Part shown: positions 42,573 to 53,002 of the stretch, piece by piece | Layout of the letters: every line of letters begins with the position of its first letter | Numbering within the stretch: position 1 is the first letter of the stretch | DNA from: CAZUXY01 sp964624235 | GTDB lineage: Bacteria; Spirochaetota; UBA4802; UBA5368 | Assembly (NCBI GenBank): GCA_964624235.1 | Contig: CAZUXY010000010.1 | Location: 20,816-84,815 of the forward strand | Reading direction: 5' to 3' | DNA length: 64,000 nucleotides | Program-made: the position numbers and the translations under genes | The notes under the pieces: generated by a model | Database searches by the model: none | Seen by the model: only the letters and a program-made list of their open reading frames with translations | Told to the model about the DNA's origin: nothing

Positions 42573-43790
42573 ATGGCACCGGATCTGCTGCGCAAAATCG
42601 TGAAGGACGATCATCAGTTCCTTTTTCAGAACTACGGGGACCGTCTTCCCGTCTGTTTTGTCAGTGGAGAAGGCGCCTATCTTCATGACCAGAACAAACG
42701 ACGGTATATAGATTTTTTTTCAGGCATTGCGGTATCGTTACTGGGACATCACCACACCGGATTATCCAAACGCCTTCATTCCCAGGTTGACCGCATACTG
42801 CACAGTTCCAACTGGTTTTTCAACAGGGAACAGATTGAAGCGGCAAAAGGCATATCCCGTCTCACCTATCCCGGGAAAACCCTTTTCGTCAACAGCGGCA
42901 CCGAAGCCAACGAGGCCGCCATCAAGCTGGCGAGAAAATACGGCCTCTCCCGTTCCCCCGAAAAATATCAGATTATATCTTTTCAGGGTTCTTTCCATGG
43001 AAGAACGTTCGGAGGGATGTCGGCAACGGCCCAGGAGAAAATCCGCAAGGGTTTCGGACCTATGGTCCCCGGATTTATCCATCTGCCCTTCAACAACCCT
43101 GAAGCCCTTAAAAAGGAAATGTCTTCAAACCCGAACATCTGTGCCGTAATCACCGAACTGATCCAGGGTGAGGGCGGGATAATACCGGCGGACCGGGTGT
43201 TCGTGAGAGAAGTCGCTGCACTGGCAAAACAGCATAATGCTCTTTTTGTCATCGATGAAATTCAAACCGGCATGGGGCGCACCGGAAAAGCCTTCGCTTT
43301 TCAGCATTACGGCATCAAGCCGGATATGATTACCCTGGCAAAGGGCCTCGGCGGAGGACTTCCAATTGGCGCCCTTCATGCACGCGACGGGCTGTCGGAG
43401 TATTTAGAGAAAGGCAGCCACGGCACCACTTTCGGAGGAAACCATCTTGCCTGTGCCGCCGCCGCTTACGTGCTCGCTGAACTGGGTAAACCGGCATTTC
43501 TAAAAAAAGTCCGCACGACAGCTGATTATATAACAGGCCGACTTCTCAATTTAAAGAAACAAACGTCTTTAATCAGGGATATCCGGGGACTCGGTCTGCT
43601 TGTAGGAATAGAACTCGGCATTCCAGGCATGGATCTGGTAAAAAAAGCGCTTTCGGGCGGACTTGTAATAAACTGCACCAGTGAAAAGGTCATACGCATC
43701 GCGCCCCCGTTGAATATACCGATGAAGGTCGTACGTGAGGGCATGTCCCTGCTGGAAAAAATCATACTGAGCGAGGAGCCCGTCAATTGA
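42573..43790 (+). CDS. argD: Acetylornithine aminotransferase ArgD
   Basis: 405 residues, class III PLP aminotransferase. The PLP lysine is K257 in TLAKGLGGGLPIGA; conserved parts include NSGTEANEAAIKLARKY, SFHGRTFGGMSAT and VIDEIQTGMGRTG. It makes N-acetylornithine from the semialdehyde. The stop overlaps the argF start, so translation is coupled. The product could also act on succinyl-ornithine, but the arginine context favours ArgD. Confidence 0.95.
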   Translation: MAPDLLRKIVKDDHQFLFQNYGDRLPVCFVSGEGAYLHDQNKRRYIDFFSGIAVSLLGHHHTGLSKRLHSQVDRILHSSNWFFNREQIEAAKGISRLTYPGKTLFVNSGTEANEAAIKLARKYGLSRSPEKYQIISFQGSFHGRTFGGMSATAQEKIRKGFGPMVPGFIHLPFNNPEALKKEMSSNPNICAVITELIQGEGGIIPADRVFVREVAALAKQHNALFVIDEIQTGMGRTGKAFAFQHYGIKPDMITLAKGLGGGLPIGALHARDGLSEYLEKGSHGTTFGGNHLACAAAAYVLAELGKPAFLKKVRTTADYITGRLLNLKKQTSLIRDIRGLGLLVGIELGIPGMDLVKKALSGGLVINCTSEKVIRIAPPLNIPMKVVREGMSLLEKIILSEEPVN

Positions 43791-44755
43791 AAATTCCCGC
43801 TCTGAAAACAAAGGACCTTCTTTCTATTACAGACCTGTCCCGGGAAGAAATTCTTGACCTTTTTGCCCTTGCCGAGCGGCTGAAGAAAGAACACCTTTCA
43901 GGAAAGATAAACAGGTGTCTCGAAGGCAAAACCCTGGGTATGATATTTGAAAAAAAATCCACCAGGACTAGGGTATCATTTGAAGCCGGCATGTTCCAGC
44001 TCGGAGGGTATGCTCTTTTTCTCAGCAGTGACGATATACAACTGGGCAGGGGTGAAACTGTTGCCGATACGGCACGGGTTTTATCGCGCTACGTAGACTG
44101 CATCATGATCAGAACCTATATACACAATAAAGTCATTGAGCTCGCCGCCAACGCATCCATTCCGGTGATAAACGGCCTCACCGATCTCTTTCACCCGTGC
44201 CAGGCTCTTTCGGACTTCTACACTATCCATGAAAGGGAAAAAGATTTCAGGTCCGTCAAGCTCGCATATGTAGGTGATGGAAACAATGTAGCGCATTCAC
44301 TGCTGCTGGGGGGCGCGATGCTGGGCATTAATATCTCGGTGGCATGCCCACGGGAATACATGCCGAATAACGATATTGTCGCGACGGCGTTCAAACTTTC
44401 GGCTGAAAGCGGCTCAAAGATCACCATCACCTCAGACATCAACATGGCGGTGGAAAGCGCAAACTATCTCTATACCGATGTCTGGGTAAGCATGGGACAG
44501 GAAAAGGAATCCGGGAAAAGAAAAAAAATCTTTTCGAAATATAAAATCACAAAAAAACTACTTCAAAAATGCGCCAACGGTTGCTGCGTGATGCACTGCT
44601 TGCCCGCCCACAGGGATGAAGAAATAGAAAGTGAAGTGCTGGACTCTGAAAATTCTATTATCATCGACCAGGCGGAAAACCGCCTGCATTTCCAAAAAGC
44701 CCTGCTATGCGCTCTGATGCGGAGGAAAAAAAATGAAACCCAATACAAAAGTTAG
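43787..44755 (+). CDS. argF: Ornithine carbamoyltransferase ArgF
   Basis: 322 residues from a TTG start overlapping the argD stop, with GAGGAG upstream. Carbamoyl-phosphate site S58-T-R-T-R62, the FHPCQALSDF motif and the HCLPAHRDEE motif (about 282-291) are all present. It makes citrulline. DVWVSMGQEKE is typical of OTCs rather than other carbamoyltransferases. It overlaps argG by 23 bases. Confidence 0.95.
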   Translation: MKIPALKTKDLLSITDLSREEILDLFALAERLKKEHLSGKINRCLEGKTLGMIFEKKSTRTRVSFEAGMFQLGGYALFLSSDDIQLGRGETVADTARVLSRYVDCIMIRTYIHNKVIELAANASIPVINGLTDLFHPCQALSDFYTIHEREKDFRSVKLAYVGDGNNVAHSLLLGGAMLGINISVACPREYMPNNDIVATAFKLSAESGSKITITSDINMAVESANYLYTDVWVSMGQEKESGKRKKIFSKYKITKKLLQKCANGCCVMHCLPAHRDEEIESEVLDSENSIIIDQAENRLHFQKALLCALMRRKKNETQYKS

Positions 44756-45950
44756 AAAAGTGGTACTGGCCTACTCGGGCGGCCTTGATACATCCATCAT
44801 CCTGAAATGGCTGATCGAAACCTATAACTGTGAAGTCATCTGTTTCGCCGCCGACCTGGGACAGGAGGAAGAACTGGACGGTTTGGAGCAGAAAGCGCTG
44901 AACACCGGGGCTTCCAAATGCATAATCCTGGACCTCAGGGATGAATTCGTTCGTGAATACGTATTCAGGGCCGTCAGGGCCAACGCGATATATGAAAACC
45001 GCTATCTGCTGGGTACTTCCCTGGCACGCCCTATAATCGCCCAGAAACAGGTGGAAATAGCCCACAGTGAAGGTGCCGACGCCGTATGCCATGGCGCTAC
45101 CGGAAAAGGGAACGACCAGGTACGTTTTGAAATGGGATACAAGGCGCTAGGACCCGATTTGACTATCATAGCCCCATGGAGACTATGGGATCTGCACTCT
45201 CGCTCCCTCCTTTTTGACTATGCACAGGAGCGCAATATCCCGGTACCCGTGACCAAGGACAAACCCTACAGTATGGACCGCAATATCATGCATATATCCT
45301 ATGAGGGCGGCATACTGGAAGACCCTTACCGTGAACCTGATGAAAGCATGTTCATACTGACGAAGTCGCCGGAAAAAGCGCCCGACAAGCCGACAATACT
45401 TGAAATTGATTTCGAAAAGGGCATCCCTGTAGGAATAAACGGTAAAAAGCATAAGCCTGTAGACCTGATGGCTGAACTCAACCGCATCGCCGGCGACAAC
45501 GGCGTAGGCAGGGTGGACATCGTGGAAAACCGGCTGGTCGGGATCAAGTCACGCGGTGTGTACGAAACCCCCGCGGGCACCGTACTTCACACAGCACACC
45601 GGGATCTGGAAGCCATTACGCTGGACAGAGAAACCCAGCACCTGAAAGACAGGCTTGCCCATGAATATGCGACACTGATATACAACGGCGCATGGTTCAC
45701 CAAAAAGAGGGAGTCACTGGATGCCCTTATCGAAGACACCCAGAAGAACGTTACCGGGACCGTTAGACTGAAACTGTATAAAGGCAACTGCTCCGTGACA
45801 GGACGCAAATCACCGGTGAGTCTCTACAATCCAGATATCGCCACCTTCGACAGGAGCGAACTCTACGATCACCGCGACGCAACGGGATTCATCAACATCT
45901 TCGGGCTTCCCACAAAGGTCCAGGCGTTGATGAACAAAACAGGTAAATAA
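44733..45950 (+). CDS. argG: Argininosuccinate synthase ArgG
   Basis: 405 residues, the normal length. The ATP-pyrophosphatase P-loop is LAYSGGLDTSIILKWL (about 12-27), followed by CHGATGKGNDQVRFE and WRLWDLHSR. It joins citrulline and aspartate. argH and the early genes argB and argC are not in the window. The start at 44733 lies inside argF with AGGAAA upstream. Confidence 0.97.
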   Translation: MKPNTKVRKVVLAYSGGLDTSIILKWLIETYNCEVICFAADLGQEEELDGLEQKALNTGASKCIILDLRDEFVREYVFRAVRANAIYENRYLLGTSLARPIIAQKQVEIAHSEGADAVCHGATGKGNDQVRFEMGYKALGPDLTIIAPWRLWDLHSRSLLFDYAQERNIPVPVTKDKPYSMDRNIMHISYEGGILEDPYREPDESMFILTKSPEKAPDKPTILEIDFEKGIPVGINGKKHKPVDLMAELNRIAGDNGVGRVDIVENRLVGIKSRGVYETPAGTVLHTAHRDLEAITLDRETQHLKDRLAHEYATLIYNGAWFTKKRESLDALIEDTQKNVTGTVRLKLYKGNCSVTGRKSPVSLYNPDIATFDRSELYDHRDATGFINIFGLPTKVQALMNKTGK

Positions 45951-46087
45951 GCACGTTATACCGCTACCCTGTTCGTTATACAGGACGGTCGTCACAGGAT
46001 TAATTCGTCCGGGTTAATTAAAGAGACCGGCAGGTAGAAATAAGATATAATCACCCTGTGAAAACCCCATGATATGATCGGGGGATT

Positions 46088-47044
46088 ATGAACGACCTCA
46101 TTGCCCGACTTGAAGCGAGTTATCTGTCGCGAATCATTGATACCGCCGGGAGGAAACGAGCCTGGCGGGATCTTTCCCTTACGTACCCTCCTTCATCGAA
46201 AGCGTTCCCTGAATCCGAACCCTCACCCTCCTCCATCATCGCCCGAAACGCTGGTGACCTGGGGCTGGCCTTGATCTGGATAGTTCAGTATGCCCTGATT
46301 CACTGTCTCAGTGCCGATCTTTCACGATCCGGGTCATCGGAACATCTTTCCACCCTGATCGGGGGTCTTTCCGCAAAGCACCGCATCGGTGCGCTTGCCC
46401 ACAGTGAAGACCCATCACTCCCCGTCACATTTGAAGACACTGCTGAAGGAACGGTTTTGACCGGAACAAAAAAATACATTACCGGCGGCATGGAATGCGA
46501 CTTCATACTGCTCACCTCACGCGCGAAGGGCCAGGAAAAAATATCCCGACTGTACGGCATCCCCGGAGAAAGGCTCCCCAAAGGCGCCCTGGTGCAAATC
46601 AACCCGGACATGCTGGGAACAGCCGGCCATGCGCGGCTGGTAACCGACGGGATACTCCTGCCCCGAGGTTGCCTCATTTCTGATGACGGTCCGCTCATTA
46701 GAAGGTTGATTCGGAAATGGGGCATAATCGAACGATCGCTGATTATGGAATCCTATATCTCACTGTGCCTGTACCTGGTCTGCAGGATGGATTCACTTGA
46801 CATTACCGGTGCTCCTGACAGACAGCTACTGGAAAAAATACTTCACAATCAAAGGATCTCAACCGCACGACTTATCTCCCTTGCTGAAAAAAACAAACCC
46901 CTTACCCCGGAAAACACCGTTCCTGGAAACCTTCTTGAAATTGTCCGGGAAATCGAAAATATTCCAGCCCGTTCCGGTGACGCACTCCCTTCCGACCTTT
47001 TGGCAAGGATAAAAGACCTTAAATTACACCGTTTGTTCTCCTGA
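46088..47044 (+). CDS. Divergent acyl-CoA-dehydrogenase-like protein lacking the catalytic C-terminus
   Basis: 318 residues. The middle (IGALAHSEDPSLPVTFEDTA, GTVLTGTKKYITGGME) matches the FAD/beta domain of acyl-CoA dehydrogenases, but the enzyme is about 60 residues short and the final YEGTSEIQ-type motif is absent. The C-terminal part is helical. It is probably not a standard dehydrogenase. The GGGGGA ribosome-binding site lies in a small dyad (CCCC...GGGG, 46065-46084). It is upstream of the MoxR-VWA pair. It could be a specialised or degenerating paralogue. Confidence 0.65.
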   Translation: MNDLIARLEASYLSRIIDTAGRKRAWRDLSLTYPPSSKAFPESEPSPSSIIARNAGDLGLALIWIVQYALIHCLSADLSRSGSSEHLSTLIGGLSAKHRIGALAHSEDPSLPVTFEDTAEGTVLTGTKKYITGGMECDFILLTSRAKGQEKISRLYGIPGERLPKGALVQINPDMLGTAGHARLVTDGILLPRGCLISDDGPLIRRLIRKWGIIERSLIMESYISLCLYLVCRMDSLDITGAPDRQLLEKILHNQRISTARLISLAEKNKPLTPENTVPGNLLEIVREIENIPARSGDALPSDLLARIKDLKLHRLFS

Positions 47045-47248
47045 ATGCGGTACAGCTGTTATTCAGACTCAAGGCGCCTGTTTTAACGTCGGATGTGACA
47101 AGCTCAATTATCTGTGCCTGATGAATTTATTTACTTGAAAATAGACCCCACTCCCAAATACTTTGAATTCAGGACGGTTTTAACACTGATCAATTTCAAT
47201 GTGCCGGGTGCGACTGCATACGACACATTAAAGTACGGAGCGGGCAAA

Positions 47249-48157
47249 ATGTTCACCTCGGTCGAAAAGGTGGTCGCCTTATTGGAAGAACAAAAGTATA
47301 TCTGTTCCAGGGAAATCGCCACTACGGTTTTTCTTGCCCATAAAATGGAGAAACCGGTTCTGGTGGAAGGGCCGGCAGGGGTGGGCAAGACCGAACTGGG
47401 CAACAGCATCGCAGCGGCGCTGGGTATGGACCTCATACGGCTTCAGTGTTACGAAGGTCTGGATGAAGCAAAGGCCCTTTATGAATGGGAGTACGCAAAA
47501 CAGCTCCTTTATACGCAGATACTCAAGGACAAGCTTTCATCCCTGCTCGAAGGAGAGCAGACCCTCGCCGACGCGGTTAACCGGCTTACTGCCGAAGAGG
47601 ACGTTTTTTTCTCAGAAAAATTCCTCATTCCCCGTCCCATCCTCAGGGCGATAACCTCCAAAAAACCCACCCTGCTCCTCATCGACGAAATCGATAAATC
47701 GGATTCAGAGTTCGAGGCTTTTCTGCTGGAGGTCCTTTCGGAATTTCAGGTTACCATCCCAGAGATTGGAACGATTAAGGCCGTACAACGCCCCTTCGTG
47801 TTGCTCACATCGAACAACGCCAGGGAGATGTCCGATGCGCTGAAACGGCGGTGCCTGCACCTGTATATTGATTTTCCCACCAGGGACCTGGAGGAAAAGA
47901 TCGTGGCGGCGAAAGTACCCGGGTGCAGCGCTTATCTGGTCAAGGAACTGGTGTCGGCGGTGCAGAAAATGCGCACCCTCCCCCTAAAGAAAAACCCGAG
48001 CATCAGCGAAACACTCGACTGGGCCAGGGCTCTGACACTGCTGGGTTGTGAGGTCCTCAAGCGGGACCTGGCAATAGACACACTCAACTTTCTGATCAAG
48101 TACGAGAAAGATATCGAACTGGTTAAAAAACAGGCAGAGAGGATTTTTCTGCACTGA
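47249..48157 (+). CDS. MoxR-family AAA+ ATPase (CoxD-like)
   Basis: 302 residues from the ATG at 47249, supported by GGAG 8 bases upstream; a much longer frame is open upstream but is less plausible. Walker A GPAGVGKTEL, Walker B LLIDEIDKSD, sensor 1 LTSNNAREMSDALKRR (arginine finger region). MoxR ATPases act as chaperones for cofactor insertion or complex assembly. It pairs with the VWA gene that begins 80 bases downstream, the usual partnership. The client is unknown. Confidence 0.88.
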   Translation: MFTSVEKVVALLEEQKYICSREIATTVFLAHKMEKPVLVEGPAGVGKTELGNSIAAALGMDLIRLQCYEGLDEAKALYEWEYAKQLLYTQILKDKLSSLLEGEQTLADAVNRLTAEEDVFFSEKFLIPRPILRAITSKKPTLLLIDEIDKSDSEFEAFLLEVLSEFQVTIPEIGTIKAVQRPFVLLTSNNAREMSDALKRRCLHLYIDFPTRDLEEKIVAAKVPGCSAYLVKELVSAVQKMRTLPLKKNPSISETLDWARALTLLGCEVLKRDLAIDTLNFLIKYEKDIELVKKQAERIFLH

Positions 48158-48237
48158 ACCGCGTCACGTTTTAAACACCGGGGATTTTTCCGCGGCCAAG
48201 CATACCGGTCAAAGGAACTGAATCCGGAGACATATCA

Positions 48238-49638
48238 ATGTACCGCAGCGAAGAACATTTAAAGACCACAAGAAGGTTCCTGGATTTTGTGCATATCCTC
48301 CAGGAAGCCGATATCCCCGTCTCTCCCGCCGAAACCATTGATATGTTTACAGCTCTTCAGCACATAGATTTTTCCGACCGTATTACATTCAAACAGGCAC
48401 TGGCCACTTCTCTCATCAAGGACTACACGGATTTGCCTGTTTTCGAAAAGTGTTTTCTGGAATTTTTTGAAAGAAAAGGCGGAGCCGCGCTTTCGCTCAA
48501 TGATCAGGCGATCGAACTTTCCGGTATAACGGAAATGATGGAATCCCTTTCCCTTTCCCGGGACGATCTGGACATGATTTCAAATGAACTGGAAGGCATT
48601 CTGGAACATATACCCGATGAGGACCTCGCAGGGAAAAGTCCCGATGAAATACTGAGTATGATCCTGGAAGAACAGATCACCTCATCATCCTCGGGCGGGG
48701 TCGGTATATCCCTGTTAAAAGGGGAGTCGCGCCGTGGAAACGGACGTGATGGAACAGATACAGATAAAAATGCTGAGATTCTGGCCATACTGCTCCCCCT
48801 GATGCGGCGCAGGCTCACCGAAAAAAACATAGGTAAAGCAATTCACCGGCGCGAGCAGTATCTGCTGCAAAGGTATATATATCAGTTAAAGCCTTCGGAA
48901 ATTCAGGAGATGCGTGAACTGGTAAAACGTTTCGGTCAGAAACTGAAAAACAGGATCTCGCTTAGGAAAAAGAGAGTCAAACACGGCGGCCTTGACGTTA
49001 AAAGAACGTTTCGCTTCAACCTGAAGTTCGAAGGCACTCCTTTCAAGCTGTTTTACCGAAATCGTAAAATCGACCGTCCCCAGCTCGTGGTATTGTGCGA
49101 TATTTCCGGATCAGTCAACCAGTATTCACGTTTCATGCTGCTTTTGACCTACACGCTTCAAAGTCTTTTTTCAAAGGTGCGCACTTTCGCTTTCATCAGC
49201 AATATCGTTGAGATAACCCCTCTCTTTATCGAAATGGACCCGGAACGGGCGCTCAATTCAATTTTCAACGACACTGATTTCACCTATGGTTTCGGCAGCA
49301 ATTACGGCAGATGCTTCAAGCAGTTTATCAGGGAATACGGCGATTCTCTCAACCACAAAACCACCGTTCTGATCCTCGGTGACGCCCGCAACAACAATCA
49401 GGAACCCGGCATTGATGCTTTTATTGAGATCAAGGAGCGGTCCCGCAATGTATTCTGGATGAACCCGGACAAGAAGCACCTCTGGAACTGGAGTGACAGC
49501 ATCGCGGGACTTTACCTTCCCTACTGCAACGAGATGAGGGAAGTGAACAACTTTATGGACCTTTCCGATTTCATCGATAAACTCTTTGTGCGGCAATATG
49601 ATTTCGGGAATTATAAAACAGGCCTACACAAATCATAG
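48238..49638 (+). CDS. VWA-domain protein (CoxE-like) partner of the MoxR ATPase
   Basis: 466 residues. An N-terminal helical region (HILQEADIPVSPAETIDMF) is typical of CoxE-like proteins. The VWA domain begins about residue 280 with the metal site VLCDISGSVNQYSRFML (DxSxS) and later VLILGDARNN. It probably relays ATPase action to a target complex. The next gene starts 19 bases later, so it may be cotranscribed with the sensor kinase. Confidence 0.88.
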   Translation: MYRSEEHLKTTRRFLDFVHILQEADIPVSPAETIDMFTALQHIDFSDRITFKQALATSLIKDYTDLPVFEKCFLEFFERKGGAALSLNDQAIELSGITEMMESLSLSRDDLDMISNELEGILEHIPDEDLAGKSPDEILSMILEEQITSSSSGGVGISLLKGESRRGNGRDGTDTDKNAEILAILLPLMRRRLTEKNIGKAIHRREQYLLQRYIYQLKPSEIQEMRELVKRFGQKLKNRISLRKKRVKHGGLDVKRTFRFNLKFEGTPFKLFYRNRKIDRPQLVVLCDISGSVNQYSRFMLLLTYTLQSLFSKVRTFAFISNIVEITPLFIEMDPERALNSIFNDTDFTYGFGSNYGRCFKQFIREYGDSLNHKTTVLILGDARNNNQEPGIDAFIEIKERSRNVFWMNPDKKHLWNWSDSIAGLYLPYCNEMREVNNFMDLSDFIDKLFVRQYDFGNYKTGLHKS

Positions 49639-49657
49639 CGATCTTCCCGTGTGAGAA

Positions 49658-51583
49658 ATGAAAAAGAGGCTGAAATTAACGTTACGTTTCAAGCTTACGG
49701 CAAGCATGTTATCGATTGTGCTGATTGTGGGTGTGGCGACCATAATCATCGGTCTCAGGCTGATAAACAACAATATCGTACTGCAGGCATACCACCAGGT
49801 TGAGAACGACCTTAAAACAGCCCAGTATATATACAACGGCAAGATCAACACCATTCATCTTTTCACGAAACACCTCTCCTCACTGCCCTATGTAAAAGAG
49901 GCCATTCTCGCGAACAACCGCCAGGTGCTGCTGGGCAAGATGAAGGAGGTCAAAGAAGAACTCGAACTGGATATTCTGAATATCACCGACATGAACGGCA
50001 GAATCATTGTACGGGCAGGTAATCAGAAAACAACGGGCGACAGTGTTGCCGACGATCTTTTCATAAAATATGTCATGACCGAAAAAAAACCCTGTCAGGG
50101 TACCGATATCATCGAAGAGAAACATCTGATCCTCGAAGGGAAAGAGCTTGCCGAACAGGCATTCATCCGGATCAAGCCCACCCCCCGCGCCAGGTCCATC
50201 GATCGAAAGGAGGAAACGCGCGGTCTGCTGTTGAAGGCAGCCGCACCCGTATTACTGGGCAACAGGCTGATAGGTATAATTTACGGGGCAAGGCTGCTGA
50301 ACAGAAATTATGAAATAGTCGACAGGATAAAAAACCTCGTTTTCCAGAACGAGAAAGTTGAAGGAACGGATTACGGCACCGCAACTATTTTTCTTGATGA
50401 CCTGCGGATTTCCACCAATGTGCAGGAAAACGGCATTCGTGCGATCGGAACAAGGGTGTCCGAAGAGGTATATAACAGAATATTCAATGAGGGGAGACTC
50501 TGGATCGACAAGGCTTTTGTAGTCAACAACTGGTATATATCCGCGTACAGCCCCATATATAATCTGCGGAATGAGGCAATAGGCATACTCTACGTAGGTA
50601 TACTGGAAAGCAGGTTCAATAAAATAAAAAGAGAAACCACGATCTTTTATCTTATAATTATCACCGTCAGTCTGCAGATAGCAATCCTCCTCTCGATCTA
50701 TCTTATACGCAACATTCTTATCCCCATAAAAGCGTTGGTCAACGCATCCAACGAAATAGTAAAAGGGAATTACAGTATAAAGATACCTGAAAAAACCACT
50801 GATGAGCTGGGGTATCTGTGCCGAACGTTCAATACCATGGTAAACGCCATTGTCGAAAGGGACAATATGCTTAAAGAAGATACACAGAAACAGATATTTC
50901 ACTCGGAGAAACTCGCATCGCTCGGCAAACTCGCGGCGGGAATAGCCCATGAAATCAACAATCCTCTGACCGGAGTGCTCACCTACAGTTCCATTCTGCT
51001 TGAGGAACTCAGAAACACGAAATACAGCGACGACCTGCAGACGGTGGTGGACGAGACTCTCAGATGCCGCAAGATCGTCAGGGAAATTTTAAATTTCGCC
51101 CGTGAAACCAGGATTGAGAAGGAACCCGCTGAACTGAACAAAGTCATTTCCGACACCCTTTCAATACTGGAAAAGCACATGTCCTTCCAGAATATTAATA
51201 TCATAAAGAATTTCGATCCGCATATCCCCGTCATGGGTCTGGACGTGAACCAGATCAAATCAGTGGTTAATAACCTCGCACTGAATGCCGCCGACGCCAT
51301 GCACGAGGGGGGCGTTCTGACCATCAGCACCGGTTATGACAATCCTACAGAAACCGTTACCATTGAGATATCCGATACGGGCGTGGGAATACCCGAAGAA
51401 AACATGGACAAAATTTTCGATCCCTTCTACACCACCAAACAGACCGGCAAAGGAACCGGCCTGGGACTGGCGGTAACCTATGGGATAGTAAAACGCCACA
51501 ACGGGACGATATCGGTAAAGAGCACGGTAAACGAGGGAACGACTTTTACGATCAAACTGCCCGTGATACACTGTATCGAATAA
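49658..51583 (+). CDS. Membrane sensor histidine kinase with Cache-like sensor
   Basis: 641 residues. TM1 is about 14-34, a periplasmic Cache-like sensor about 40-325, TM2 about 327-352, HAMP about 353-405, then HisKA with H431 in AGIAHEINNPLTGV, and an HATPase domain (NLALNAADAM, DTGVGIPEE, GTGLGLAVTYGI). It probably senses a periplasmic small molecule and phosphorylates a response regulator. The receiver-kinase gene 174 bases downstream is a candidate partner. Confidence 0.92.
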   Translation: MKKRLKLTLRFKLTASMLSIVLIVGVATIIIGLRLINNNIVLQAYHQVENDLKTAQYIYNGKINTIHLFTKHLSSLPYVKEAILANNRQVLLGKMKEVKEELELDILNITDMNGRIIVRAGNQKTTGDSVADDLFIKYVMTEKKPCQGTDIIEEKHLILEGKELAEQAFIRIKPTPRARSIDRKEETRGLLLKAAAPVLLGNRLIGIIYGARLLNRNYEIVDRIKNLVFQNEKVEGTDYGTATIFLDDLRISTNVQENGIRAIGTRVSEEVYNRIFNEGRLWIDKAFVVNNWYISAYSPIYNLRNEAIGILYVGILESRFNKIKRETTIFYLIIITVSLQIAILLSIYLIRNILIPIKALVNASNEIVKGNYSIKIPEKTTDELGYLCRTFNTMVNAIVERDNMLKEDTQKQIFHSEKLASLGKLAAGIAHEINNPLTGVLTYSSILLEELRNTKYSDDLQTVVDETLRCRKIVREILNFARETRIEKEPAELNKVISDTLSILEKHMSFQNINIIKNFDPHIPVMGLDVNQIKSVVNNLALNAADAMHEGGVLTISTGYDNPTETVTIEISDTGVGIPEENMDKIFDPFYTTKQTGKGTGLGLAVTYGIVKRHNGTISVKSTVNEGTTFTIKLPVIHCIE

Positions 51584-51756
51584 CCTTTCTCAAAATCTGC
51601 TTGAAATTCATTCAAGTGTAACGAGAATGGAATAATAAGGCAGTATCAAACCCTGATAATGCGTACTACTCCATTTGGATCTGTTCCCGCGGTCCCATTA
51701 CCGCCTTGTTTACAATAAGGGAACAGCGAAAACCGCATGATAAATAAAGGACGGTT

Positions 51757-52836
51757 ATGACTGAAAAAACCCGACTTCTCATCATTGACGACGAAGATAT
51801 AGTTTTAAAAAGCACCCGGCGAATCCTCGGCGATGATGATTACGATATAGATACGGCCATTTCGGGAATCGAGGGTCTGGAGATGGCAAGAAACTCCCGA
51901 TATGACATAGTTGTCACCGACCTTATGATGCCTAAGCTCGGAGGCATGGAAATCCTTAAAACACTTAAAAAGGAACAACCCGATCTGACTATAATTATTT
52001 TCACCGGTTTTGCGACCGTTGAAACAGCCCGGGAAGCCCTTACCAACGGGGCTTTTGATTATATACCAAAGCCTTTTACCCCTGACGAACTGCGGCAGGT
52101 GATTAAAAACGCCATCTCATCGCTTCAAAGCAACACACAGGCACGCATGCTGGACCTGATGTCTATAGTATCGCATGAACTTAAGAGCCCTATTTCAGTA
52201 GTGCACACCACGGCGGAAACCCTGTACAAGGGCTACTTCGGCAAGCTCGACGCGGAACAGCAGAAAACCATGGAAACGATACTGCGCAACTGCCAGTATC
52301 TCGAAGACATCATACGAAACTATCTTGATCTCTCTAAAATGGAACTCAATGATATACAGTCTTATCAGGAAAAAATCAGGCTCGCGGAGGAGGTGCTGGA
52401 TCCCGTTATCAATATCCCGGAACACCTCAACAACATGAAACACATGAAGATTGTGACCGATTACTCCGTTAAACCAGAAATCCTGGGTGATCCCAACCTT
52501 TTAAAGATTGTGATAACCAACCTCATCAACAACGCGATAAAATACGGCAGACCGGATACGGAAATAAAGATTTCATTGTACGAGGATACAGACAATTACT
52601 TCATTTCCATATATAATGAGGGAGTTGGAATCTCAAAGGAGGACCTGGAAGAAAGAGTTTTCAAGCGCTTCGTACGGTTGAAACAGAAGGGAACCGAAGG
52701 AGTCAAGGGGTCGGGCCTGGGACTTTATATATCAAAAACAATAATTGAAAAACATGATGGTAAGATCTGGGCTGAGTCAGAACCCGGCGCCTGGATCAAG
52801 TTTACCTTTTCACTGCCCAAAAATCAGAAAATTTGA
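51757..52836 (+). CDS. Hybrid receiver-histidine kinase
   Basis: 359 residues: a receiver domain (1-125; phospho-acceptor D55 in DIVVTDLMMPK) then HisKA with H140 (SHELKSPISVV) and HATPase (NLINNAIKYGR, GSGLGLYISKTI). A receiver in front of a soluble kinase fits a phosphorelay step between the upstream sensor kinase and an unknown output. It has no membrane segment or DNA-binding domain. Confidence 0.92.
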   Translation: MTEKTRLLIIDDEDIVLKSTRRILGDDDYDIDTAISGIEGLEMARNSRYDIVVTDLMMPKLGGMEILKTLKKEQPDLTIIIFTGFATVETAREALTNGAFDYIPKPFTPDELRQVIKNAISSLQSNTQARMLDLMSIVSHELKSPISVVHTTAETLYKGYFGKLDAEQQKTMETILRNCQYLEDIIRNYLDLSKMELNDIQSYQEKIRLAEEVLDPVINIPEHLNNMKHMKIVTDYSVKPEILGDPNLLKIVITNLINNAIKYGRPDTEIKISLYEDTDNYFISIYNEGVGISKEDLEERVFKRFVRLKQKGTEGVKGSGLGLYISKTIIEKHDGKIWAESEPGAWIKFTFSLPKNQKI

Positions 52837-52910
52837 AGTCAAAAATATTTTGTACTTTACAAAGAGCGGGCGGGTACCTATATAGTGAAGCGTTTCATTC
52901 TTTTTTTACC

Positions 52911-52936
52911 TTGACATACTGTTTTTTGCGTATACT
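52911..52936 (+). promoter_or_regulatory. Possible promoter of the STAS gene
   Basis: TTGACA (52911-52916) and TATACT (52931-52936) are good hexamers but only 14 bases apart, shorter than the usual 16-18. A different -35 or an activated promoter is possible. Confidence 0.3.
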
Positions 52937-53002
52937 CTTTTAATTTGAATTATCAAAACCGACCGATATACACGTGATTGTTATGCTTAGGTGGAGGACC
53001 TG

